This document shows, piece by piece, positions 1 to 9,242 of a stretch of DNA of 64,000 bases. The first letter of the stretch is position 1, and each line of letters starts with the position of its first letter. A program made the translations under genes and the position numbers. Under the pieces are notes generated by a model, which searched no databases, was not told where the DNA came from, and saw nothing but the letters and a program-made list of their open reading frames with translations. The DNA is from Patiria pectinifera (Eukaryota > Echinodermata > Asteroidea > Valvatida > Asterinidae): positions 26,649,366 to 26,713,365 of the forward strand of contig CM057135.1 of NCBI GenBank assembly GCA_029964075.1. The letters are read 5' to 3'.

Positions 1-900
1 ACAAAACTTAACGTACAAAACTCCTGGAGTTGTCTAAGAGGCGTGGTTAACTCGCAAACGGCGAGGTCAATTACCAATATCCTATACGTGCCTTTAAAAC
101 GCAAGACCCTCAATCTATCGAGCAACTGTCACCCAACAGTGTCTACCACAAAATGGCCAATAATATACTCAGTAGGCAAACCGAAGTCAAGCAGGGGCGG
201 ATCTATAGCTTTCAAGAAACAGGGGTTGATATAAGGGGGGGGGGGTGAGTCTAAGGCTTGCACGCCCTGCTATTTGAGGGCATGCCCCCGTAAAATTTTG
301 ACTGAAATCAACCATGCTTTCTCCTGCATTCTTATTTACGCTATTCGAGAATATACTGAAAATGTTTCATTGATTATTTTGGCCCATTTTAGTATCACAT
401 AACATTAGTCAGTGGCTGAACGGGGGTGGGGGGGGGGGTACGTGCCCCGCTACTGTCATGAGTAACAATTAACGTCAGTGACTGTATTGTCAAGAGCTGT
501 TGATGAGTTTGCTAGGGGGGAAAGGTCAATTGCGCTGTTCAATGATAATGACACTGTAAAGAATTATAACACGCACTGTCTCGCCATTGTACGTTATGGC
601 GTGACTAACAGAAGTTGCGTGCGGCGGGAAATCCCCGATGTCTCATGATAAAAACACAGCTTGCGCAATACTGTGCATGCATGCTGTTGGGACACAAATT
701 CTGTCGCAATATGCGTATATATGTATAGGCCTTATGTTGGTGCTAATGTACTCGTTAAGGTTTTCCATCATGGCATGATATGCTGGCATTGGAATATTTT
801 GATTCCAACCTCAAGTCTTTAGCTAATATTTCCGAATTGTACAAAATTATAGGGCCGCCTTATCTCCATGTCCGTTCATCCATAGAAATTCCTTGCTCTA
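1..900. other. no gene seen; G-tracts
   Basis: I see no supportable coding region. Two long G runs occur near 231-247 and 425-439; the sequence before the first (around 190-205, ggggcggatct) resembles the ends of G/C-tract repeats found near 48.8 and 53.7 kb, so these are probably decayed transposon copies. Confidence 0.5.
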
Positions 901-1322
901 CGACAATCACTGAATTCCAACATGCTGAATGAAACGCAAGTGTGTATTTTAATTTAAACAAATAACATTTTTTGTTCTTATAATTATTTACATATTTGAG
1001 CTTGATTTAAATATACACAATAGATGAAAGAATGCTGAATAAGTTGTTTACATAAACTATGAAAGGATTGTGAAATAACATGTAAAAGTGCGGTACCTGA
1101 AAAGTATAAGACGAGGTAGCAGCAGCGTTAAACTGCGGAGACGGGGCACGTTCCTACCAGTGGATTTCCGTTCCCCAGTTCCCCTCCCCCCCCCAAAAAA
1201 AAATAGAACAAAAAGTGGAAACTCAGTCTTGAATTGGAAAAAAACTGCACTTTAAAAAGTGAAACGTTTCAGTTGCCCTTGTCCCCTTGATAACTAACGA
1301 TGCACCATAGGGCTTCCACCTC

Positions 1323-1457
1323 TATGTTCCGACACCCCCTATGTTCCGACTGCACATATTCCTATTCCTAATCCCTACCCTTACCCTAAACCTAACCCTA
1401 ACAGGGAGTAACACAATCTTATGTGGGTGTTGTCGGAACATAGGGGTGTCGGAACAT
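1323..1457. mobile_element. foldback element with telomere-like core
   Basis: Ends are inverted copies of TATGTTCCGACACCCC followed by TATGTTCCGAC. The interior (about 1374-1403) is a run of CCCTAA-like hexamers. A second copy in opposite orientation lies at 50938-51098. Copy B of the local duplication lacks the element, so it looks inserted. ORFs across this region are spurious. Confidence 0.75.
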
Positions 1458-2067
1458 GAGCATTCACCACCCCAGGTGCCTCCCAAAAGTTCGACCCTAG
1501 TTCAATACGCCGCTGTATGGAAAAAGAAAGACAGTAGCAAAGTGGTCTTTTATCAGATCTACTCAGAAAATGACTCGGAAACAGAATTTGATCTTCAAAC
1601 TACTTGTACCCCTTTCAAGTTAATAAGAGACCTTACGTTACTAGCAATAAATACTCAAATTAATTGCAACATTTTGGTGCTATCAAGAATACGAGTCCAT
1701 GGAATGATGATGTCGAATCGGACATTCTATTGCAACAATGTACTATCGAGCACCTCTGGTAAATTTGTAAAAAGGTCAATATTCCGGTTAGTTTTCCTAC
1801 ATCAATTTTATGTACAATTTGCAATTTCAATTATATCAAATTTTAAATTTAATGATTTAATTTTAAATAATTCCTTATCTTTTTACTCAAATAGCATTTA
1901 AAACAACGAAGATACGTCCGAGAGGATTTACATGTCACAAATGTTTTAATGTCACCAAATCAACCACGAAGAAAAATCGTTATAATAACATCAGCTATTA
2001 CTAATTGATTTTTAACAATGTGTGTATTGTTCAATCCACCACCCGGATGATAGTATCCAGTGTCACA

Positions 2068-3060
2068 TTATTTTCGCAGGAGCATTATCGATACCGAGCA
2101 GCTGGTCATTGGCTCCACACCAGTTTTGCCGGTAATGCGCCGCACAGAAGCCGAGGCACCCAACGTAGGCATGGCAAGTTGTCCGTGCCATTCAAACAGA
2201 CAATCTCGTACACCTCCCAAGCGAGCGATCCCGCGGAATTCCTCGTGTTGGCTGCCGTAGCGGTTGTCGATGTACAGCACCACAGCGCCGGGTTTCATCT
2301 CTTGAAACACCTGTCGGAGCTGGTTCCCGTGGGTGGAGTCCCGTCTTATGAAGGCAGCCACGGGCGAGAATGACTTGATCATGGTGACGATGTCTGCTGA
2401 TCGGATTGCAGTCAGCCCGGTGGCGCACAGACAGGCGACTTTCGATTTCATGTCGCTCAGTAAGTATGTCATGTTCACTGGGAGTTTATCGGAGTTGGCC
2501 CTCTGTATGATGTCCCATTCGTTTTTCCAGTCCACGTACAGATCGAGTATCGTGCACTGGAAACGGGCAGCAGGAGTAAACAGCTTGCTGTCTTGAAGAA
2601 ACTTCACAACTCCAACCACGTCCGTACCAGGTCCCCCGCCGATGCAGCAGACGTGAAAGTGGCCTTGCCTCCCCCAGTCCTCAATGATGCATCTATGATC
2701 TGCGAGGGATTTCTGTAACCCACAGTAGACCATGTGGGATTGCATCATGAAGAAACGCGCGATGTATGCACGACGGTTGCTGACATTACTCCAATCGGGT
2801 CTCCTGCTTGTGTCCCTAAGACATTTTCGGTATATATCCGATATCGACTTCCAACAAGACCCTATTCCAGCATCGGTGTCGATGCAGCTGAAAAAGCTTT
2901 CGGCGGTGTCGCCAAAATGTTTTGCTGCATGTGCCACGTCAAGGTTTTCTAGTGTAACTTGAAGTAACTGATGCATATAAGACACAGACAGCGAGATTCC
3001 TTTCAGTGTTCGATTCAGTTCCTTGAACGCATCGGTCGAATATCCTTGAACACTGGCCAT
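2068..3060 (-). CDS. SAM-dependent methyltransferase-like protein, soluble form 1
   Basis: Single-exon gene, 330 residues. The open frame reaches 3102 on a TTG codon, but the first ATG is at 3060 and the TATA box at 3106-3113 would put transcription start near 3080, so 3060 is the start. The class I methyltransferase glycine motif CCIGGGPGTDVVG is at residues 138-150, followed by an acidic LDLY (172-175), a KSFSPVAAF segment (229-237) and MKPGAVVLYIDN (255-266). An N-terminal block DWSNVSNRRAY (89-99) is shared by all four paralogues. It ends with CSVSIMLLRK and has no membrane helix. Substrate unknown. Residues from about 95 on are nearly identical to the neighbour at 5781-6758; the first 95 are well diverged. 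Methylation activity is inferred from motif I only. Confidence 0.85.
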   Translation of the reverse strand: MASVQGYSTDAFKELNRTLKGISLSVSYMHQLLQVTLENLDVAHAAKHFGDTAESFFSCIDTDAGIGSCWKSISDIYRKCLRDTSRRPDWSNVSNRRAYIARFFMMQSHMVYCGLQKSLADHRCIIEDWGRQGHFHVCCIGGGPGTDVVGVVKFLQDSKLFTPAARFQCTILDLYVDWKNEWDIIQRANSDKLPVNMTYLLSDMKSKVACLCATGLTAIRSADIVTMIKSFSPVAAFIRRDSTHGNQLRQVFQEMKPGAVVLYIDNRYGSQHEEFRGIARLGGVRDCLFEWHGQLAMPTLGASASVRRITGKTGVEPMTSCSVSIMLLRK

Positions 3061-3105
3061 TTTGAACTCCTTTTCTATCTGCGAGTCATTCCAAGCCTGC
3101 AAACG

Positions 3106-3113
3106 TTTTTATA
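3106..3113 (-). promoter_or_regulatory. TATA box of methyltransferase-like gene 1
   Basis: TATAAAAA on the minus strand, its upstream edge 53 nt before the ATG at 3060. It rules out the in-frame TTG at 3102 as a start. Confidence 0.6.
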
Positions 3114-3164
3114 CTGAGCCCATTCCCTCATATCCCAAACCGCATCGCCGCGTTTCAACTTCTG

Positions 3165-3174
3165 GGGAAATCCC
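3165..3174. promoter_or_regulatory. Rel/NF-kB-like site
   Basis: GGGAAATCCC, a perfect match to the kB consensus GGGRNWYYCC, about 50 bp upstream of the TATA box of gene 1. Similar sites lie upstream of genes 2 and 4. Function is inferred from the motif. Confidence 0.45.
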
Positions 3175-3779
3175 GAGCCTCATTACAGAAATGACAAAAA
3201 ATATGCAATCGCCCACCATTCGCCTTTTGTAAGGCCAATGTCATTGCGTAGTCACTGTGTTTTTCCCTCCACCCATCCATGCAATACATGTACCATTGTT
3301 GTTTTACCTTTGATAGAGATTCCGATAGGATCCAAAGACCGTCTAATTTTATTGAGTTATATGATTGCAGATTTTTCCCCCCATTATTGCGGGTATGAGT
3401 GACCACAAATTCGCTGCCTTGTGGAGACTCACACACAATAGTGAACAAAACATTGTAAAGGTCTCCACAGGGCAATTTCTATAGATGAATAGGTCTCCAC
3501 AAGGTTTTCACGAAATAGATATATGGGTTTTACTCAAAAACTAGGAATTTCCAAGGTGTGTTTATTTGTCGCAAATGGAAGAGTTTTAGAAAAGGGATAT
3601 TAATTCCAAATTTCAGCCCAGGAAACTTATTCTGGTTAAAATAAGAGTATTTTGAAAATTCACTTTCAAAATTGAACACTTTACTACACGGGAACAAAGA
3701 AATGTCTCCACAAGGATACAAATTTTGGAATTGGTGAATATTAATCAAATAAGCCACTCATCACCTTCCCAATCCAATG

Positions 3780-4025
3780 CCGCGAGTGTGAAAAGAGACA
3801 TCCGCCGCGAGCTAGACTTCCTTCGAGGATTTATAGACCGTTTTGACTTGCGCCATGTAACTATTTCTGATGACAGTGTATGGCGGCTGGTGATGTAAGG
3901 CTAGGCGTTTGGGGGTTTCCCAAGCGAGAGCATATATTGAGTCATATCATTATGCATGATGTAAATGCTATGCATAATCAGAACAAACAATTCTCAATGC
4001 AGCTCCGAGAGAGTCGCGATGGATA
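3780..4025 (+). promoter_or_regulatory. relic promoter like that of gene 4
   Basis: Resembles the gene 4 promoter block 11390-11660 in order and orientation: a CTTCCTTCGAGG segment against CTTTCTTCGGGG, then AAGGCTAGGCGTTTGGGGG against AAGGCTATGCGTTTTGGGG, a kB-type GGGGTTTCCC (3912-3921), and TATGCATAATCAG against ATGCATAAATCAG. No methyltransferase-like ORF follows on the plus strand, so this may be the head of a lost paralogue. Confidence 0.4.
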
Positions 4026-4026
4026 A

Positions 4027-4409
4027 GGCCAAAAAAAAAAAGTCTCCGGTTTCTGGTATGGAGCTTGCCCAAAAAGTGGTGCGGCGACGCGGCTTTTTTT
4101 TTTTTTTTTACCTGACTTTTTTGCTTCAAATGTCGGCTGATGACTGCAAATGGTGCCGGACTAAACTTAGTGCAAAATGTACGGGAGTCCAGTGAGTCCA
4201 CACATGGAGGAATAAAGCTTATTCTCGATCATACCCCCATATAAAAACACGTTAAAACTGTGCTGCAGCAGAATTCCAGTCAAACCAGTGAGTTTGGCGG
4301 TTTTGAGACATCATCTTTGATTGAAAAAAAAACTTTTTCATTTTGCCGACGCGCAGGGCTACGGCGACGCGCGCGCATACCAGAAACCGGAGACTTTTTT
4401 TTTTTGGCC
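4027..4409. mobile_element. inverted-repeat element (383 bp)
   Basis: The ends are inverted copies of about 33 bp: GGCC, a run of A, then GTCTCCGGTTTCTGGTATG. Short ORFs around 3965-4200 and 4321-4680 read through it and are not genes. Confidence 0.65.
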
Positions 4410-4680
4410 TAAAGGGAAGTCTAGTAATGTGTGTTTATCCTCTCCACGCATGATTGCAATAACAACGTTGGGCGTCCGCAGGGGTGTCAATGGCAGAGGG
4501 TGGGGTGGGCAAATGTCCCCCGCCATGCACCCTCGAAAAAAAAGATAAATTGAGAACATGCCATAGAGAAAGTACAATGATTTTTGGAAATAATGTGCTT
4601 TGCCCCCCTCTAGAAACATCCTGGCGACGCCCAAGTCTCCATGTCCCAAAATGTGTGCCTGCCAATTTTAGCTATTAACT
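4410..4680. other. no gene seen
   Basis: Short G-rich and A-rich stretches without a supportable gene, between the inverted-repeat element and duplication copy B. Confidence 0.4.
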
Positions 4681-5745
4681 TATCGACACTGACAGCTAAT
4701 AAAACAGGTTGAATACAAGATAATAAGTGTGCATCTAAGTACGAAATAACATTTTATTTAATTCTTCGTAAATTGTATTTACATACAAATTGTACAAATT
4801 GTATTTACAATTTACATACAATATCACTTAATCGATGAGAAAATGCTGAATATGTTTTAGGTTAAAGTAAAAAGAACCTAAAAAAATTGTACCCAGAAGG
4901 CATGTAAGCAGTATCGAAACGAGGGGGACATCCCCCAAGCGGATGTCTGTGCCCCGACCCCCCAAATTGAAATCTTAAATTAAAAAAACATTACATTGCA
5001 CAATTAAAATAAACCGTTTCATTTGCATTTAGTTCCCCCTTGAAAAACTGATGCATCCCATGTGCCTCCCAAAAGTTTGACCTTATGGTTATGCCGCTTC
5101 GTCGAAGTGGAAAGACATTTTTTTTATAATGGTCTTTTATCATTTTCCACTCGGGAATGGATGACTATATTTACAATACGCCGTGATCACAGATTCATTA
5201 TGGGAATAGAATTTGAGATTCGAAATAACTGTGTCAATGTCAAACCGGTAAGAATTAACCTGACTTATAGAAAACTAGCAATACATACTAAAATTATTTG
5301 CAATATTTTTTATAGATACATGTACATGTACTTACGAGGATCCAGGGTCCAATAAACGAAGTAATGTCAAACTAGACAAATAAAATACAAATTCACAAGC
5401 ACCACGGTACTACCGTGTAGTGGCCTTTCTTATCATTTGTAAAAAGGTAAACATCCGGTAAGTTGTCTTACATTAATGTTATGTACAATGTAATTACAAT
5501 TTACGAAAAAATCTTAACTTGCAATTGACAATATACCGAATTTTATATTTGAATTTATTTATGTAATTTGAAATAATTCTCTATATCGCTCTACTTACAA
5601 AGCACCTGAAGCAATGAAAATCACAGTTTCTCCATCCAGTAAAGGTCACCAAAATATCAACCACAAAGTCAAAAGATATATGTGATAATTACGGCAGTTA
5701 TAGATTAGGCCTATAACAAGTTGATTTATCAAGAACAATGTGTCT

Positions 5746-5751
5746 TTTATT
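5746..5751 (-). terminator. polyadenylation signal AATAAA
   Basis: AATAAA on the minus strand, 30 bp beyond the stop codon of gene 2. The matching position in duplication copy A has lost the motif. Confidence 0.5.
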
Positions 5752-5780
5752 GTCAACCACCCAGATGACAGGATCCAGTG

Positions 5781-6758
5781 TCATTTTTGCAGGAGCATTA
5801 TCGATACCGAGCAGCTGGTCATTGGTTCCACACCCGTTCTGCCGGAAATGCCCTTTGTGGCCGAAGCCGACACAACCAAAGTAGGCACGTCAAGTTTTCC
5901 GTGCCATTCAAACAGACAATGTCGTACACCTCCCGAGCGAGCGATCCCGCGGAATTCCTCGTGTTGGCTGCCGTAGCGGTTGTCGATGTACAGCACCACA
6001 GCGCCGGGTTTCATCTCTCGGAACACCTGTCGGAGGTGGTTCCCGTGGGCGGGGTCCCGTCTTATGAAGGCAGCCACGGGCGAGAATGACTTGATCATGG
6101 TAACGATGTCTGCTGATCGGATTGCAGTCAGCCCGGTGGCGCACAGACAGGCGACTTTCGATTTCATGTCGCTCAGTAAGTATGTCATGTTCACTGGGAG
6201 ATCAGCGGAGTTGGCCCTCTGTATGATGTCCCATTCTTTCTTCCAGTCCACGTACAGATCGAGTATCGTGCACTTGAAACGGGCAGCAGGAGTAAACAGC
6301 TTGCTGTCTTGAAGAAACTTCACCACTCCAACCACGTCCGAACCAGGTCCCCCGCCAATGCAGCAGACGTGAAAGTGGCCCGGCTGCCTCCCCCAGTCCT
6401 CAATGATGCATCTATGATCTGCGAGGGAATTCTGTAACCCACAGTACACCATGTGGGAGTGCATCATGAAGAATCGAGCGATGTATGCACGACGGTTGCT
6501 GACAGCATTCCAGTTGGGTCTCGTGTTTGTGTCCCCAAGATGTTTTCCGTACATCACTGTTATCAACTGGACAAAAAGCCCTAGTGATAAATCGATGTCA
6601 ATACGTCTGAAATAGTTTTCGACGATGTCGACAAAATGTACTGCTGCACATTTATTTTTCAGAAATTCCCGCAAAGCATCTATTAAATCTTTATCTTTTT
6701 TAGCCAGTTCAGTCAAAACGGAAAGCGTTTTGACCTGATCACAATTACTGTGAGCCAT
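5781..6758 (-). CDS. SAM-dependent methyltransferase-like protein, soluble form 2
   Basis: Single-exon gene, 325 residues, starting at ATG 6758 (MAHSNCDQVK). It has the GGGPGSD motif (residues 135-141), an LDLY acidic segment and an MKPGAVVLYIDN segment, as in the paralogue at 2068-3060. From about residue 90 the two are nearly identical; before that they share only scattered positions such as HF.D....F..ID and RP.W..VSNRRAYIARFFMM. It ends in CSVSIMLLQK with no membrane segment. TATA box and Rel-like site lie upstream. It is divergent from gene 3, with 1.14 kb between the start codons. A SAM-binding fold is likely; enzyme activity and substrate are unknown. Confidence 0.85.
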   Translation of the reverse strand: MAHSNCDQVKTLSVLTELAKKDKDLIDALREFLKNKCAAVHFVDIVENYFRRIDIDLSLGLFVQLITVMYGKHLGDTNTRPNWNAVSNRRAYIARFFMMHSHMVYCGLQNSLADHRCIIEDWGRQPGHFHVCCIGGGPGSDVVGVVKFLQDSKLFTPAARFKCTILDLYVDWKKEWDIIQRANSADLPVNMTYLLSDMKSKVACLCATGLTAIRSADIVTMIKSFSPVAAFIRRDPAHGNHLRQVFREMKPGAVVLYIDNRYGSQHEEFRGIARSGGVRHCLFEWHGKLDVPTLVVSASATKGISGRTGVEPMTSCSVSIMLLQK

Positions 6759-6819
6759 ATTGTGAGCCCTTCTCAGTGAAAGGATTGCATGAAATGACGA
6801 TTCGTTGTAACTGTGTACA

Positions 6820-6827
6820 TTTTTATA
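6820..6827 (-). promoter_or_regulatory. TATA box of methyltransferase-like gene 2
   Basis: TATAAAAA on the minus strand, upstream edge 69 nt before ATG 6758, a spacing close to that in gene 4. Confidence 0.6.
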
Positions 6828-6908
6828 CGGACTGCATCGCCATCACGCGATGACTAAAACGTTATGTCTACGCGTTGCAGTTACGGAGCCCATTTCGCAA
6901 CATTATCT

Positions 6909-6919
6909 GGGGAAAACCC
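6909..6919. promoter_or_regulatory. Rel/Dorsal-like site
   Basis: GGGGAAAACCC (reverse GGGTTTTCCCC) fits the Dorsal-type GGGWWWWCCM consensus but misses the strict vertebrate kB consensus by one base. It sits in sequence homologous to the kB site of gene 1 (CTGGGGAAA context in both). Confidence 0.35.
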
Positions 6920-7898
6920 ATGTAATACAGATATAACACTATGATTCATCACTCTGTGCTGAGGGATGATGTTCAGATGTCAAGATCATAAATTATGGAC
7001 GTATGATAGTGTGTACATGCACGGGCTAATATATAGGCCTTAATGTGCTCAAGGGAGGCCTACAGCTACTTGAGCAAAAAAAGTCGAGTGAACTATGTCT
7101 ATTAATATGTTATATATTTTTGTCTTGGCGAAGGTATTTGAGGACTGGATTGAATGTGACCGGCTTAACCCTCCTTTTGTTTTATCAGTCACAAACAGTC
7201 AAAAATTCAATCCTGTACCCGTACCTTGCCTTTTACACAGGTAACTCACCAACGGCACTCAGATCATAATTCAAGGGGCGCCGTGACTATCAAAATAGAC
7301 AAAATCAGGCAACTGGTACTATTAGGCACAGCTGGCTTTATCAATCTTAATAAGAAAGGTGCTCCATACATTCGTAGAATAATTCAACAGTGGTGTGTCA
7401 ATATTATGACACCGTAGTCCACTCACCAAATTGAGCGCAGTACTCGATGTTGTCGTAATGAATGTAATGGTATATCAAATCTGGCGGTTGAAAATCATTC
7501 AATCACACACACAAAATGCATATGGTTCAGTTTTACTCTGCATTCTTAACGGAGAAAACTGTACACGTTTTCGTGAAGTAGGCTACACTGATCTTTGAAT
7601 GTTATTATGTGTGATTTCACAAACGCAGTTGGAAGTGGAACGGACAATATTGTTGATTATGTACTTTGTCATGCAATCTGGTAAAGAACATATTAATACA
7701 GTGCCGTTGGATCCAAAGTCCTGAATGTTAATGAACAACTATTAATAATATGAACGTAACTTTGTATCTCTGCACTAACTAGGCCTATGAACTTGATTAT
7801 GAAGCCATTCCGTCAGTGGTGCAAAAACGGAGAGCAAGCTTTTACAATCCCGAGTTTGCTTCTTTGATGACTAAGAATAAGATCGCAGAATCGTTAGA
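6920..7898. other. intergenic region between divergent paralogues
   Basis: Shared upstream region of genes 2 and 3. I found no clear TATA box or Rel-like site serving gene 3. Small ORFs at 7045-7417 lack any recognisable feature. Confidence 0.4.
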
Positions 7899-9242
7899 AT
7901 GGATTCACCTCAGGTCCATCATGCTGCTGACTTTGCCCGTGGTCTTTTGACGAAAGTCCTCGATGACCTTCTATCTCAAGTTGATGGGTCATCAAAGACT
8001 GACCGAATCAAAGAGTCGTTGGGAAGTATCCGGGAAATCTACCAAAAGAGACTCTCTCGTGCCTCGTCCCAGTATCGAACCGACTGGAATGATCCAGCCA
8101 ACCGCTGCGCCTATGTATTCCTGTACTTGCTACAGCACTGCCATCTTGTGTGCACCTCCCTTCAGATCAACTCCGAAGAAATCTTGACTGCTTGGCGGAG
8201 AAAAAGCAACTTGAAGGTGTGCTGCATCGGTGGAGGACCTGGATCGGACCTGGTTGGTCTGACTACCTTCCTCCATGAGAACAACATCTTCCCGTCTGGG
8301 CTGGAGTGTCTGGTCTTGGATCTGTATCCTAGCTGGGAAGACGCGTGGATGTCAATCTCGGAATACATACCATGCCCAGACAGAGTTGGTGTGGCTTACC
8401 TACCATGCGATGTTGTTAACGACACATTGGTTCTAAATGATGTACGGGAGTTCATCAAACAGGCTGACATGCTCACCTTTGTGAAATCTTTTTCAGCGGT
8501 ATCCGCTTTCTTCCGAAAAGACTCAAGGCGCGGCAATCTCCTCCGGTCGCTCCTCCGTGATATAAAGCCAGGGTGTTTTGTGCTGTTCATCGACAACGAA
8601 CACGTAAGCGACGTTCAATTTCAGCGGGAATTTGCATCCCGGGTTGGTCTGGAACTGGTATTTGAACGCCGTGGTGCACAAACTGTGCCAAGAGGTACGT
8701 ATTCACAAACCATAAAAAAGTATTGTCGGCTTCTGGAATGCCAACCAATGCGTACCTGTGATGTGATCATCCAACTGTTTCGCAAGAAGGTACCGGTGGA
8801 AGTTCTCAGAAGCACCACACCCGAAAGACCCTCCTCGTCCACAGCTCAACGCTCCAAGGCCCCACAGCATCCAAGTCACCAACATCGTTCCCAAGAAGTA
8901 GAGGCTGTCAGAAGCACCATACATAACAGACCCTCCTCGTCCACAGCTCGACGCTCCCAGGCCCCACCGCGTCCGAGTCACCAGTATCGTTCCCAAGAAG
9001 TAGAGGCTGTCAGAAGCACCATACATAACAGACCATCCTCGTCCACAGCTCGACGCTCCCAGGCCCCACCGCGTCCGAGTCACCAGTATCGTTCCCAAGA
9101 CTACTCATACAACTACCGTGAACCGGGGATACCGAGAAGCACCTCGCATGATAACGAGGGTTTGTCTTGGACAGAGGCCGGCATTATTCTTGGAGTTGGT
9201 GTTGGAGCTCTTCTCTTGATCAGTTTGTGGCGTAATCGTTGA
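7899..9242 (+). CDS. tail-anchored methyltransferase-like protein 1
   Basis: Single long exon, 447 residues. ATG 7899 has a good context (A at -3, G at +4) and an in-frame stop lies upstream at 7878. Motif I CCIGGGPGSDLVG spans residues 108-120; LVLDLYPSW (138-146), KSFSAVSAFF (196-205) and IKPGCFVLFIDN (222-233) follow the same order as in the minus-strand paralogues. The shared N-terminal block is TDWNDPANRCAY (61-72). After the fold's end (PMRTCDVIIQLFRKK) come three 34-residue Ser/Pro/Arg-rich repeats (300-401), then a hydrophobic helix at about 426-443 and a basic end, RNR. This predicts a C-tail-anchored protein with the domain in the cytosol. A basic tail after a modest helix suits mitochondrial or peroxisomal targeting, but that is inference. 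Confidence 0.88.
   Translation: MDSPQVHHAADFARGLLTKVLDDLLSQVDGSSKTDRIKESLGSIREIYQKRLSRASSQYRTDWNDPANRCAYVFLYLLQHCHLVCTSLQINSEEILTAWRRKSNLKVCCIGGGPGSDLVGLTTFLHENNIFPSGLECLVLDLYPSWEDAWMSISEYIPCPDRVGVAYLPCDVVNDTLVLNDVREFIKQADMLTFVKSFSAVSAFFRKDSRRGNLLRSLLRDIKPGCFVLFIDNEHVSDVQFQREFASRVGLELVFERRGAQTVPRGTYSQTIKKYCRLLECQPMRTCDVIIQLFRKKVPVEVLRSTTPERPSSSTAQRSKAPQHPSHQHRSQEVEAVRSTIHNRPSSSTARRSQAPPRPSHQYRSQEVEAVRSTIHNRPSSSTARRSQAPPRPSHQYRSQDYSYNYREPGIPRSTSHDNEGLSWTEAGIILGVGVGALLLISLWRNR
8796..9101 (+). repeat. three in-frame 102-bp coding repeats
   Basis: Units 8796-8897, 8898-8999 and 9000-9101 encode 34 residues each (core RPSSSTARRSQAP). Units 2 and 3 are almost identical at DNA level; unit 1 is older. 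The reverse strand of this array is also open (8703-9098), a by-product of the repeat. Copy number is probably variable. Confidence 0.9.

Larger units (their letters stand above)
900..3100. repeat. segmental duplication, copy A
   Basis: This block matches 4680-6800 in the same orientation, offset about 3.7 kb. Matching landmarks are the T/A-rich stretch, the words GTGCCTCCCAAAAGTT (about 1480 and 5063) and TGGTCTTTTATCA, the 3' flank of the methyltransferase-like gene, and the gene itself. The duplication created the two minus-strand paralogues. Copy A carries an insertion at 1323-1457 that copy B lacks. Confidence 0.75.
4680..6800. repeat. segmental duplication, copy B
   Basis: Partner of the block at 900-3100, containing the second minus-strand methyltransferase-like gene. 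Identity is patchy in the flanks and highest over the 3' two thirds of the gene. Confidence 0.75.

Noticed and set aside
1374-1403. Chromosome end or fusion relic from TTAGGG-like repeats
   Set aside because: The tract is short, degenerate and enclosed in a foldback element present twice.
1341-1901. 186-codon ORF
   Set aside because: Starts in the telomere-like foldback and has low-complexity AT-rich coding with no family features.
3061-3102. 14-residue N-terminal extension of gene 1
   Set aside because: It would start on TTG directly beside the TATA box.
8703-9098. 131-codon antisense ORF over gene 3
   Set aside because: It is the reverse reading of the 102-bp coding repeat.
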